Below are positions 7,857-15,336 of a stretch of DNA of 15,336 bases, piece by piece. This DNA is from Actinidia chinensis. Lineage: Eukaryota > Streptophyta > Magnoliopsida > Ericales > Actinidiaceae. Under the pieces are notes generated by a model, which worked only from the letters and a program-made list of their open reading frames with translations, did not search any database and was not told the DNA's origin. The translations under genes were made by a program, and so were the position numbers. Each line of letters opens with the position of its first letter. Within the stretch, counting starts at the first letter, position 1. Location of the stretch: contig VIGQ01000207.1 in the NCBI GenBank assembly GCA_009663005.1, forward strand, positions 277,501-292,836, in the 5' to 3' direction.

Positions 7857-8150
7857 GAATAAACTTCCTTCACACCCCTGAGGTTTTTCATAATTGCAAC
7901 TGACCTCCCGTGTAGTTTGAAAAATGGCACTGACCTCCCTGTCAGAGCAAGAATGACCATTATGCCCCTGACCCCAGCCCACCCCCCCCCCCGCGATTTT
8001 TTAATTTTTTTTTAATTTTTTTTTTAATTATTTTTATTTACTTTTTAATCTATTTATTTTTTTGATCAATTTTTTTTGGTATATAAATAATTTTTATTAT
8101 ATGTTTGTGTTTTTTTTAGTTTTTTCATTATACTTTTTAATAAAAAATTA
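7857..8150 (+). repeat. Repeat module copy A (direct orientation)
   Basis: Module order: a GAATAAACTTCC start, CACACCCCTGAGG, ACTGACCTCCCGTG, AAAATGGCACTGACCTCCC, CATTATGCCCCTGACCCCAG, a C run of about 11-12, GCGATTTTTT, then a long T-rich tail ending in ATCAATTTTTTTTGG. The same order occurs at 8764 and, inverted, at 9714. The tail of this copy matches the inverted copy C further inward than it matches copy B, so A and C may be the two ends of one 1.86-kb element. Confidence 0.7.
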
Positions 8151-8763
8151 AATAGAGTAGTTAACAAAATATAAATAAATTCTTAAGGAAAATATAATAT
8201 TTTTCATTTTAATTATATGTATTAGAAAAAAATAGAATTACTTAAATTGAATGAAAATCTTGGTATTTTTGTGAAAAAATTATCTCTAATGGCTAATCTT
8301 ACAATAGTTTTTTAAAAAATATAAACTTAGTAATATTTCAAAAATTACAGGAGCAATCAGTAATTATCAAAAATCTCAGAAAAATAGTTTAAAATCACGC
8401 ATGGTCTTCTTTTTGGTTACCATTCTAAACACCCGATAGAGGAAATGGTCTCTTTTGTTTGATTTTGATTTTTTTTTATTTATTGTGAAATGTTTTTAAT
8501 TATTTACTTACTAATTTTATATTTTTCTGATTTCTCTTAATTAAAAGAACTTTTGAAAATAAATTTTTTTAGATAATAGACACCCATGAACCTGAGTTCA
8601 AAGTATAGTACACGAATTACGATATGTAATTGATAGTGGGAAGGGACCATGACAGTTTTTATTGAGATTTCTATTAATCTAAAAAAATAAATTTTAAAAA
8701 ATAAATGATTCAAACCATTGATAATCATTAGATCATTTATCTTTTTTTATTTCAATTCGTTTA
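8151..8763. other. AT-rich interior between repeat modules
   Basis: Very AT-rich with T/A runs. A 63-codon minus-strand frame at 8537-8728 is considered chance. Near the right edge ATAAATGAT (8701-8709) and ATCATTTAT (8732-8740) form a 9-bp inverted repeat. Confidence 0.5.
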
Positions 8764-9005
8764 GGGATAATTTCGTTACATCCCCTTTGAGGTTGTCATA
8801 TTTGCAGACCTCCCCTGTGGTTTTAAAAATGGCACTGGACCTCCCATGTAGAGACAAAAATGCCATTATGCACCCTGAACCCCAGCCCCCCACCGCACGC
8901 CACCCCCGCGAATTTTTTAGTTTTTTTTAATTTTTCTTAATTATTTTTATAATTTTTTTAATCTAATTTTTTTTTATCAGTTGTTTTTGGATATTTCAAA
9001 ATAAA
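8764..9005 (+). repeat. Repeat module copy B (direct orientation)
   Basis: Starts GGGATAATTTCGTTACATCC and keeps the module order: TTTGAGGTTG, AGACCTCCCCTGTGG, AAAATGGCACTGGACCTCCC, CATTATGCACCCTGAACCCC, an interrupted C-rich block, CGCGAATTTTTTAG, then the T-rich tail with TTTTTGGATA. The C block here is interrupted (CCCCACCGCACGCCACCCCC), unlike the pure runs in copies A and C. Confidence 0.7.
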
Positions 9006-9380
9006 TATGCCAAACTTTTTTTTGCGAAAGTATCTAAAAAGTTAGCAAGTTTCGCATCTAATGTACTGAATTTTGATATCTGATTGGCCTATTTATTTTG
9101 AGGTTCAAGATCTAATGACCAAGATTAGCCTCATCACTTGGGTGATCAAAATTGTTGATGATTGAAACGATAAAAAAAAATAAAAAAACTCAAAAACTAA
9201 AATACTTAAAATTTTAAAAAAAGTAGGGCCAATGGCCTTTAATTAATGAGTTTTAAGACATTTTTATAAAATTTATACATACAACTAACAATTTTGTATA
9301 ATTTTTTAAATATAATGCTCAGATTATTTGTGAACTTAAAATTTGTGTTATCCTTTTTATTTTTATATTTATTTATTTTA
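9006..9380. other. AT-rich interior between modules B and C
   Basis: No ORF. It contains GGCCAATGGCC (9227-9237), a short palindromic word, and mixed-sequence DNA at 9040-9160 that is less repetitive than the surroundings. No transposase is encoded. Confidence 0.5.
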
Positions 9381-9714
9381 TTACTCAAAAATTAATTAAT
9401 GAAAAAAAAATTAAAAAAACAAAACAATAATAAAAAAAATATTTATCCAAAAAAAACTGATTAAAAAAAAATAAATAGATTAAAAAGTAAATAAAAATAC
9501 TAAAGAAAAACTAAAAAAAACGAAAAAAAAATCGCGGGGGGGGGGGGGGGGGGGGCGTGGGGGGGGGGGGGGGGGGGGGGGCTGGGGGCTGGGGTCAGGG
9601 GCATAATAGGCTGTTTTTGCTCTATTACGAAGGAGGTCAGTGCCATTTTTAAAATACAGAGGAGGTCAGTGCCAATTATAACAAATCTAAGGGATGTGAA
9701 CCCAAAGTTATACA
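9381..9714 (-). repeat. Repeat module copy C (inverted orientation)
   Basis: Read on the minus strand it gives TATAACTTTGGGTTCACATC, then GGCACTGACCTCCTCTG, AAAATGGCACTGACCTCC, TATTATGCCCCTGACCCCAG, a C run split by one short interruption, CGCGATTTTTTTTT and the T-rich tail. With A or B it forms long terminal inverted repeats of about 240-330 bases, which suggests a Mutator-like or other fold-back non-autonomous element. Flanks ATTCGTTTA (before B) and ATTCTTGTG (after C) agree at 6 of 9 bases, too weak to prove a 9-bp target duplication. Confidence 0.7.
9536..9581 (+). repeat. Two long G homopolymers (20 and 23 bases)
   Basis: G at 9536-9555, then CGT, then G at 9559-9581, followed by CTGGGGGCTGGGGTCAGGGG. 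The equivalent place is 11-12 C in copy A and an interrupted block in copy B, so this is a hypervariable homopolymer inside the module. It could form a G-quadruplex; run lengths may also be an assembly or basecalling artefact. Confidence 0.8.
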
Positions 9715-9920
9715 TTCTTGTGAAGATAGCCTTAGTCTATTCTCGATTTTTCTCCAACCATTTTTCGCTTTATAACACGAGTTTCAAACTACACGCATTT
9801 AACAAAAATTAAATTGTTTACAATGCTGTCTTTTCCCAAACTTCATTAACCCGAAAATAACCTCAACTTTTGCCAACACTAAAACCTAATCTTCCTCTAA
9901 TCAACCACCACCCACCCATC

Positions 9921-10304
9921 ATGCCACCACACGCATCCTTCACACTGTCGCCGCCGCCGGCCCCGCCCGTCCCTTTCAGTTCGATCATTGACTTACGAAT
10001 TTTCAGAGTCTTCTTTCCTTTTCCCAGGAAAAATACGAAATTTTTCCAGGAAACAAAAACAGAGCTCAACAGCGCTTTCTTCAGCGTCCCACACCACTGG
10101 GCAAAAAACCGAAGACAAGAAAGCTTAGGACACAGATTTGCAAGAAACAGAGGTGCTGCATGGAAGGAAAACAACGTCCGAATTACGAAAATTACAGCTT
10201 TGCGACCACCTTTCTCTCTCCCTGTTCTCGATTATTTTCCCTATCATCAGCCCTTATTTCGGCTCTTCTCTCAGGTCTCTGTTATCAATCACATAAAAGC
10301 ATGA
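9921..10304 (+). CDS. Hypothetical protein, longest ATG frame in the window
   Basis: A 127-codon frame from the first ATG; the frame is open further back to 9870 without an ATG. It starts MPPHASFTLSPPPAPPVPFS (proline-rich, from CCG/CCC-rich DNA), continues with a hydrophobic and basic part (IIDLRIFRVFFPFPRKNTKF), then a Lys/Arg/His-rich middle (HHWAKNRRQESLGHRFARN), and ends VINHIKA. There is no domain, signal peptide or repeat that I recognise. The local G+C is higher than around it, which lengthens chance frames; the minus strand is also open for 103 codons here (9863-10174). A TATAACA word at 9771 could serve as a weak TATA element. Equally possible: untranslated leader of a downstream gene, or noncoding. 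Confidence 0.25.
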   Translation: MPPHASFTLSPPPAPPVPFSSIIDLRIFRVFFPFPRKNTKFFQETKTELNSAFFSVPHHWAKNRRQESLGHRFARNRGAAWKENNVRITKITALRPPFSLPVLDYFPYHQPLFRLFSQVSVINHIKA

Positions 10305-10380
10305 CTTGCGTTCCTCAACCCCATTCGATAAACACTGGTTCTTCCTGATTTGTTCGATTGGTTATTGATGAGAAGCGACA

Positions 10381-10506
10381 ATGGCTTCGTTTTCTTGGTC
10401 AGTCTCTGCCATTTTTTTGACTCTCGATCTCTGTCCTTCACATGAAATCTTCAATCTATGTTTGTCTCTCACGGCTTTTGATAGTTCTTCGTTTTTGTTT
10501 CAATAA
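10381..10506 (+). CDS. Small ORF of 41 codons with good start context
   Basis: The ATG sits in a near-ideal plant context (GCGACAATGGCT). The product begins MASFSWSVSAIFLTLDLC, with a hydrophobic stretch at residues 4-17 that resembles a weak signal peptide, and ends at a TAA after 41 residues. A pyrimidine-rich leader-like region (10208-10275) lies upstream. It might be the first exon of a gene whose rest is lost or spliced, but no donor is obvious apart from TTG/GTCAGT soon after the start. Confidence 0.2.
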   Translation: MASFSWSVSAIFLTLDLCPSHEIFNLCLSLTAFDSSSFLFQ

Positions 10507-10680
10507 AACCACTGCCTTGGATTCGCATTTTCACATTTTCTTGCTTTCCCTGCTCTTGCAGAGTCAATCTCAATCTCCGTTTGTTTTTTCCGGAAAAAAA
10601 AAGCAAAAGAAAACAAATTCAGATCATTAATCAGAGAAGAAAAAAAACTAAAACCGAACATTTTGCTGAATAATTTGTCA
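10507..10680. other. Unassigned stretch
   Basis: Contains the end of a 62-codon plus-strand frame (10442-10630) without recognisable domains. Otherwise A runs and no clear site. Confidence 0.4.
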
Positions 10681-10683
10681 GAA

Positions 10684-11128
10684 ATTTACTTTTGAAAACA
10701 AAATATTCGTTCCCCTTTTATATAATTTTATATATAGAGTATTATTATTTTTTTAGCGAAAATGATTTTTAGGCAGTTGAGTGCATTTTTAGATTTTAAA
10801 AAATGCATATACTTTTGAAAAAATTATTGAAACAAGTTCAAAAACTATATACAAACATTTTTTTCTGAAAATTATTGTACGAAACTGGTTGTAAAAACTC
10901 AAACCAACTCAATTTTGCAGAATGGTTCTTAAAAATTACTTTTGAACAAAAATCATTTGCTGTTGGCATATATTATTAGTTTTAAGCCAAACCTTACAAA
11001 AAATTGAATACACTTTTTTACTTTTTCTTAAAAAATTAATTTTTCTTCAAAAACATTTCCGAACACTTAGTTCTCAAACCATCTAATAAATTTGTGAAAA
11101 TTCTTATACGAAATTGATTATAAAACTA
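10684..11128 (+). repeat. Diverged tandem duplication, unit about 230-247 bases
   Basis: The word near 10684 (TTTACTTTTGAAAACAAAA) reappears near 10931 (ATTACTTTTGAACAAAAAT). The stretch at 10866-10899, with TACGAAACTGGTTGTAAAA, reappears at 11095-11128 as TACGAAATTGATTATAAAA. The parts between align with many changes (for example GAGTGCATTTTTA against GAATACACTTTTTTA). This looks like an old head-to-tail duplication of AT-rich DNA, or two copies of one short repeat. Confidence 0.5.
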
Positions 11129-11179
11129 GACAACCAGATTCTTGAAGTGAATCCAAATGTAGTGATGCTTTGTTTTTTT

Positions 11180-11270
11180 GGTGTGGTGGGTGGTGGGGGG
11201 GGGTGGGGGAGTGGTGGGGGGGATGATGCAGGGGGGGGGACTGTGTGTGTGGGGATGTGGGGTGTGAGTT
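11180..11270 (+). repeat. G/T-rich tract with many G runs
   Basis: The tract holds G runs of 8, 5, 7 and 9 separated by T, AGT and GATGATGCA spacers, then GTGTGTGTGG. It has G-quadruplex potential on the plus strand. The minus-strand frame across it encodes Pro/His/Ser-rich sequence as a by-product. Confidence 0.7.
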
Positions 11271-11654
11271 GAGAGATGAGGAGAAAGGAGATCGTTGATA
11301 GACATTCGTGGTAGTTATTATGGCAACGGGGTAATTGAAACCAATCATCAGCAATATCCTAGCTGACACAACAAAAACAGGAGATCGATTGCCTGAGATA
11401 TTTTGAAAAACGACTCTCCATGATCCTCAAATTAGAAGTTCCGAAAATTGTATGTATATCGAGTGTTAGGTTTTACTAGCAGCGAATGCGTACTTGTGAG
11501 AACTTTGCTCTCCTTATATAGCCATAGCTGGTTGCGTACCTCGACGCTTCAACTACTGTTCAGTAGTAGTTTGGCCGGACCTAAACCATGCTTCTTTTAC
11601 AGCTTAGTGATAGAACGTCTCCATATCTTTATTAGATGTCGTGTTCGAAGCATA
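11271..11654. other. Unassigned stretch of mixed composition
   Basis: Less AT-rich than the DNA on either side. A 77-codon plus-strand frame at 11448-11681 and the end of a minus-strand frame are present, without recognised domains. No splice pattern or promoter stands out. Confidence 0.4.
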
Positions 11655-12444
11655 GTTATCAGGAATAGACCAAACATTTGAACCTCCAAGGCACAGTTCA
11701 AACGATTTACGATCAACCGGTTTAAACCGGTATTATAATAATAAAGAATCATAAAATATTTTATTATAAATAAAAATAATAAAAAAAATTACCCCTCAAC
11801 TACTATTTGGTGTTGAAAGTTAATATGAAAAATATTTAAAAGGATCAAAATAAATATATTTTCAAATTAGTATTTAAGCAATTTTCGAAAGTTATTTTTT
11901 CAAAATAAAAATAAATATCAGGAAACTGTACCCAACAAGATCACTCAAATTTTGAAACATCAAAAAATTTTATGCCCACATGGATCTAATAATTTAATAA
12001 TACAATAATTCTTTTTTTTTTTAAATTCATGTTAATAGGAGCCTTTGACATTTTTGGTTTTTAATTCAATGTTATTTCTTGTTCATTTTTCTTGCAAAAG
12101 AAAGGAGATGTATGTACTTTGAACTAATTTTCATGAGACTTTGCCTGCTATCTCTCTTGGTTAATATAAACCAAAATAGTGGAAAAAAAATATATTTTAA
12201 TATTTTATTTATCTGCTATGGATAAGTGGGATTTGTAAAAAAAAAAAAAAACTGTTAACTGTTTAAATTAAAAGAAAACTTGCCTGATTTTCGGTTTAAA
12301 AAACCGTCCGGGGGATGATGACAAACACCGCCCGATGCCCGATCAACCCGGTTCACTTTATTTTGGTTTAAAATATGTTATCGGATCGATTTAAGGTCAG
12401 TTCTCAGTTGACCATCTAGTTCCGAAACATCCGATTCTGATAAC
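11655..12444. mobile_element. Degenerate inverted-repeat element with AACCGG-type subterminal motifs
   Basis: The ends are GTTATCAG (11655-11662) and CTGATAAC (12437-12444), a perfect 8-base inverted repeat continued by weaker similarity. Near the left end is AACCGGTTTAAACCGGT, and near the right end AACCCGGTT, TCGGTTTAAAAAACCG and TATCGGATCGAT, a motif style common in small plant DNA elements. The core is A/T-rich with no coding capacity. If the ends are taken one base inward, the flanks are CATAG and CATGG, a possible 5-base target duplication with one mismatch. The superfamily is not assigned. Confidence 0.5.
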
Positions 12445-13037
12445 ATGGTTCCAGACACGGGGGTTATCAAGAAAATTTTGCCATGCCCTACTCTCAATCT
12501 CTGGACATACCTCGGGATCATTGACAGGCCCGTTGTCCCTTGTCAACCTCAACATGGTTGATCCGATAAACTTGTTGTACAGTGTGATAGCGCGATTGTG
12601 TCGCAGATTTCCTTAGTCTGAATGATGCCAGTGCTCGGTAAGTACTAGTTGAGCTCCGAAGAATGTCGTCGCCCACCTCGCTTTTAAGGATCCCACAGGA
12701 AGTGCTCTTGCCTTGGGTGATAGTTGTCCTTTTTATCCTCTTATAATTGTCTCCAATTCGCCATGAACTAGGTTAATGTTGTGGAGGTGTGCCAATGGAC
12801 GTGCTTTTTTTTGAGGGCTGAGTAGCTGTACTATTGCGCCACGTGTTGGGCTGATTAGTTCACAAGCTCAATTATTGAGCACTGATGTCGTGCCCCCACA
12901 TACTCTGGAGTTCGTTTGGCAGGGCTTAGCATCATAGGAGCTACACGTGCTGTCTCTATTGGTTTGGGACGATAGTGAGCCCGCGAAATGATGACCCCAA
13001 GGGTTGTGTTTAGCTCTTTCCGGCTCTTTCAGCTTCC
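12445..13037. other. G+C-richer stretch, no gene recognised
   Basis: The composition changes clearly here compared with 10600-12300. No frame exceeds 60 codons. The mixture of CACGTG-like words (CCACGTGTTGG near 12840, CTACACGTGCTG near 12942) and a downstream TATA-like site would fit the U3 part of an LTR or a gene promoter, but no repeat partner is in the window to prove an LTR. Confidence 0.35.
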
Positions 13038-13045
13038 TATATAAG
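13038..13045 (+). promoter_or_regulatory. TATA-like box
   Basis: TATATAAG follows a CTCTTTCCGGCTCTTTCAGCTTCC pyrimidine-rich lead-in, cited here only by its position 13014-13037, and precedes a leader-like region. Possible transcription start near 13070. It could drive the region from 13080 on, or belong to a decayed LTR. Confidence 0.35.
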
Positions 13046-13280
13046 CCTATTAATCATTGTTTCATATTGTCACATTACTTCTGTAGAGCTTTTCGAGAGG
13101 AGAGTGCGCTATTGTGTTTTTTGCCATTTTTGACGCTAATTCTTGTCAGTTGTGATTCTCAATGCCGGTTCTGATCATGCTTTTGCTTTCAAATGACGGT
13201 CATTTTGCATTTAAACCCTGCTCTTCTATCTTGTTGGGTTATTTTCCTTTCATTTTTTTCAGCGAGCATGGTTTCTACTT

Positions 13281-13533
13281 TTGTCCGAACCCTTAGGTTT
13301 GTGTTATCCGTTGGGTTGTGTCAGATTATCATTTTTTTATTCATGTTTCGGTGAATCTATTGGTGGTCGCTCATTCGCCATTGATGGAGGGAGTTGTGGT
13401 CCGTCGTCTTATTCTGATTGGGTTACCCCCGACCCTTCAAGATTTAGGGTTATGTCTTCCCTCAAACACATCTTCTATTGATGTTAGTTCAGCGTGGCAA
13501 GAGGGTGTATTTGTACTGACTCTGTTCGATTGA
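13281..13533 (+). pseudogene. Two overlapping short frames, possible decayed coding sequence
   Basis: Frames at 13281-13481 (66 codons) and 13318-13533 (71 codons) overlap in different phases. The second contains a protein-like run, GVVVRRLILIGLPPTLQDLG then LCLPSNTSSIDVSS. The two may be one coding sequence broken by a frameshift. Both lie downstream of the TATA-like box at 13038. No domain was recognised, and retroelement origin is my best guess from context. Confidence 0.2.
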
Positions 13534-13842
13534 CACAAAGAATTAGTATACCCGGGTGAAACTTGGCGCTTGCACGAGCTCGGATTAACTCTTCGCGAGA
13601 ACAAAACTGTGGACAGAGTTCGGAGCTCGGTAGAGCTCAATTAACGCCATCCCATAAGCTCACGACTATGCTGTCATGTTTCTTAGTTGAGCGCTCTCAC
13701 GTTTTGCTTCTTTTTCAAGCATGAGTTGAACTGAGGTCATCAATACTCGTAAATGATTGACGCAGCCTTAGCTCAATTTTGTGCCAAAACCACAACATCC
13801 CAAGATGTCTGGTAGAAAGATTGAGCCAAATGAGGACCCAAA
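13534..13842. other. Unassigned stretch with repeated GAGCTC words
   Basis: GAGCTC occurs three times (near 13577, 13622 and 13634). No frame or RNA gene can be supported. Confidence 0.4.
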
Positions 13843-14364
13843 TTAGTGGAAGGAGGGGCAATCGAAATACCAGTCCGGACTGGGCTTGCTCCAGAGGCCC
13901 GAACTCAAAATTCTCCTTGAGTCCCCCGACTGAAGGAAGTTTTGGCCATGTCCTGCCTTTTCCTTCATGAGGTATCCATAAATTTCATCCGGACCGTTGC
14001 TTTGGCGGTAGTATTTGATGAAGAGGGAGAAGTTGGAATTCACTGCCAGGAATCTTCTCCAAATGTATTGCCATAGTTCAACTAGGAGAGATCCTTAACC
14101 ATATTTACATTTGGCAATCACTACCTTCAACCCGGAAGGGGCCGCAGCAGCCCCAAACGAGATAGCACTGATGCCCTAGGACAAGGTTTGTACTTGGACA
14201 CATTTCCGTTGGGTTTTGAGGCATTGGGAGAGTTCTAAGACAATGACCTGGTTTTTATCTCGTTTCCGAGATAGAAGGGCTATGTCCCTATTGGTCACGA
14301 GTTTTTCGTACTTCCACTTACTTTGTTCGATGTCATTTTCATGAATAAGTTTTTTTGTAATCAT
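13843..14364 (-). pseudogene. Broken minus-strand frames, possibly a retroelement gag-like remnant
   Basis: Two minus-strand frames lie in a row. The first (14364-14176, 62 codons) contains ENDIEQSKWKYEKLVTNRD and further Lys/Glu/Leu-rich sequence that looks like a coiled coil. The second (14043-13843, 66 codons) reads NFSLFIKYYRQSNGPDEIYG and ends with SKPSPDWYFDCPSF. These features recall the large coiled-coil-bearing gag-like proteins of plant LTR elements. The order here (coil first) is not the one I would expect, stops separate the parts, and no zinc knuckle or polymerase is seen. Low confidence in identity, moderate confidence that this is decayed. Confidence 0.25.
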
Positions 14365-14513
14365 CTTGTTTTTAGAAATATAATGTTATTTCTATCGCGG
14401 TTGTGCAGGAGGGATTTACTGCCATACTGTGGAGATTGATCGTTGGCCACTACAATTGAAAAGTCGTGAAAATATGGCAAAACACAGAAGGTTGTTGAGC
14501 TCTTACTAACTAT

Positions 14514-14714
14514 TTATACCACTCTATGCCAGTCATACCCCATCGGCTGATTGTCAAAGAAAACCCAACTTCCCCCTTTATGAATTTGCGAACGAGCTTT
14601 AATTAGGGTAGGCGTTATAGGCGCAATCGAAGTACAGGAAGGGGATGGGATTTTAGAAGGCGTAAAGAGATTGTGCGATTGAGGGTTAGTCGAAGAGAAA
14701 GGGTTTAGAAACAA
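14514..14714 (-). CDS. Unrecognised 66-codon frame, Ser/Thr/Pro-rich
   Basis: The frame opens with TTG at 14714 and has no early ATG. Its first 45 residues are rich in Ser, Thr, Pro and Asn with few acids (NPFSSTNPQSHNLFTPSKIP then SPSCTSIAPITPTLIKARSQ), resembling an organelle transit peptide. It ends GGSWVFFDNQPMGYDWHRVV before a stop. No family was recognised; lack of a start codon argues for a fragment. Confidence 0.2.
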   Translation of the reverse strand: MFLNPFSSTNPQSHNLFTPSKIPSPSCTSIAPITPTLIKARSQIHKGGSWVFFDNQPMGYDWHRVV

Positions 14715-14722
14715 GAGCTACA

Positions 14723-14857
14723 ATGGAGCAAGGTTATAGTGATTCATTTGAACTTACAATGAGGAGGATGCGATGCAAGCGAGAAGGCAATGTGAGTTTA
14801 GGGACCAAAGAAGAGGACGCCAAGGTCAAAGAAGGAGAAGAAGTCAAACAAGGTTAA
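14723..14857 (+). CDS. Small ORF of 44 codons, charged
   Basis: The ATG has fair plant context (GCTACAATGGAG). The product MEQGYSDSFELTMRRMRCKR continues into a Glu/Lys-rich end (EEDAKVKEGEEVKQG). An overlapping frame from the ATG at 14773 to 14922 encodes an Arg/Gln-rich 49-residue stretch. Both probably reflect purine-rich decayed sequence. Confidence 0.15.
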   Translation: MEQGYSDSFELTMRRMRCKREGNVSLGTKEEDAKVKEGEEVKQG

Positions 14858-14922
14858 GGATCCAGTTCCAAGCCATGTCCTCTAAGCCTAGATCCGGCCG
14901 CCAGAACCCATACTCGTATTAA

Positions 14923-15336
14923 GCTAGCTTTGAGGCTGCTGACGACCTCGATTTTCTAAGTGGTACACTATTGCCAACTACTTGATTGAACACGCATTCA
15001 ACCCAAGCAATAGAGGTTTATAGCTCAGAAGATGAGGGGTGGATATAGTTCCCAAGCCGAAATTAACTTTAGAAAGAAGAAGGTCGCGGGGCCGAGCTCA
15101 TCCAACCAACCCTTGACCCTTATTTAACTCTTCCCAACCCGGTAGGTGGTAGGTAGTGAGTAGAGGTTCAAATGAAACGCCCCTCATCCAAACTGTAGCA
15201 AGGGGAGAGGTTGAAGCAGCTTGTAGAGTAGAAAGGCCTTCTCATCTGAAAGAAGGGAGGGGGGTGGGGTTGGCAACCGGTTGCCCTTTTGCAAATTATC
15301 GTGTTCCCGAGCTTGGGGCTCCCAAGTTTGCCGTCG
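14923..15336. other. Right edge, no gene recognised
   Basis: G+C-richer DNA with purine-rich parts (AGAAGAAGG, GGGAGGGGGGTGGGG near 15255-15269). No frame of note to the edge. Probably the continuation of the same decayed retroelement-like region, cut by the window. Confidence 0.35.

Noticed and set aside
7610..7960. 116-codon minus-strand frame
   Set aside because: It covers repeat module A and the GA simple sequence; no domain or start context supports it.
9500..9715. 71-codon minus-strand proline-rich frame
   Set aside because: It is a translation of the C/G homopolymer in repeat module C, with no protein character.
11118..11369. 83-codon minus-strand frame with Pro/His/Ser-rich repeats
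   Set aside because: The frame exists because it crosses the G/T-rich simple sequence at 11180-11270; its residues follow from that composition.
1..15336. tRNA, rRNA, CRISPR array, bacterial operon or defence system
   Set aside because: No cloverleaf arms, conserved rRNA words, spaced direct repeats or consecutive long coding frames were seen; the sequence has plant nuclear character.

Overview
The window looks like nuclear DNA of a flowering plant, probably a eudicot. It is AT-rich, with long A/T homopolymers, a Ty1/Copia-type LTR with the start of a decayed gag, several non-autonomous inverted-repeat elements, and short reading frames that would need introns to make proteins. No operons, ribosome binding sites, tRNA, rRNA or CRISPR array were seen. 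Species was not determined, and no database search was possible.

Layout. Positions 1-475 hold the 3' part of a Copia-like LTR with a TATA box, followed by a decayed primer-binding region and a fragment resembling a gag N-terminus (499-621), after which the element dissolves. Positions 622-1685 are mostly unassigned, with one exon-like block on the minus strand and a possible polypurine tract. A 1.16-kb inverted-repeat element spans 1686-2843; its ends are dense in CGGACTA/TAGTCCG motifs and its core is low-complexity. From 2844 to 6700 the DNA is AT-rich with few features: an (AG)n tract, a 29-bp tandem repeat, a strong fold-back at 4482-4686, and short protein-like fragments.

The best gene-like context is 6700-7713. 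A TATA box and a plus-strand ORF starting at 7477 lie opposite a minus-strand leader with CCAAT boxes, a putative leader intron and an ATG at 6774. This could be a divergent pair sharing a short promoter, but no protein family was recognised on either side. Positions 7857-9714 hold three copies of one repeat module, two direct and one inverted, each carrying a length-variable C/G run that reaches 20 and 23 bases in one copy. Positions 9760-10640 are richer in G+C and contain the longest ORF of the window (127 codons from its first ATG). Positions 10680-11130 are an old tandem duplication, 11180-11270 is G/T-rich, and 11655-12444 is another degenerate inverted-repeat element.

Positions 12445-15336 have visibly higher G+C than the middle of the window and contain a TATA-like site and broken short ORFs on both strands, most simply explained as decayed retroelement DNA. 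No intact gene can be assigned a function, and I found no convincing new multi-gene system. The most useful leads are the repeat architectures, the fold-back and the possible divergent promoter.
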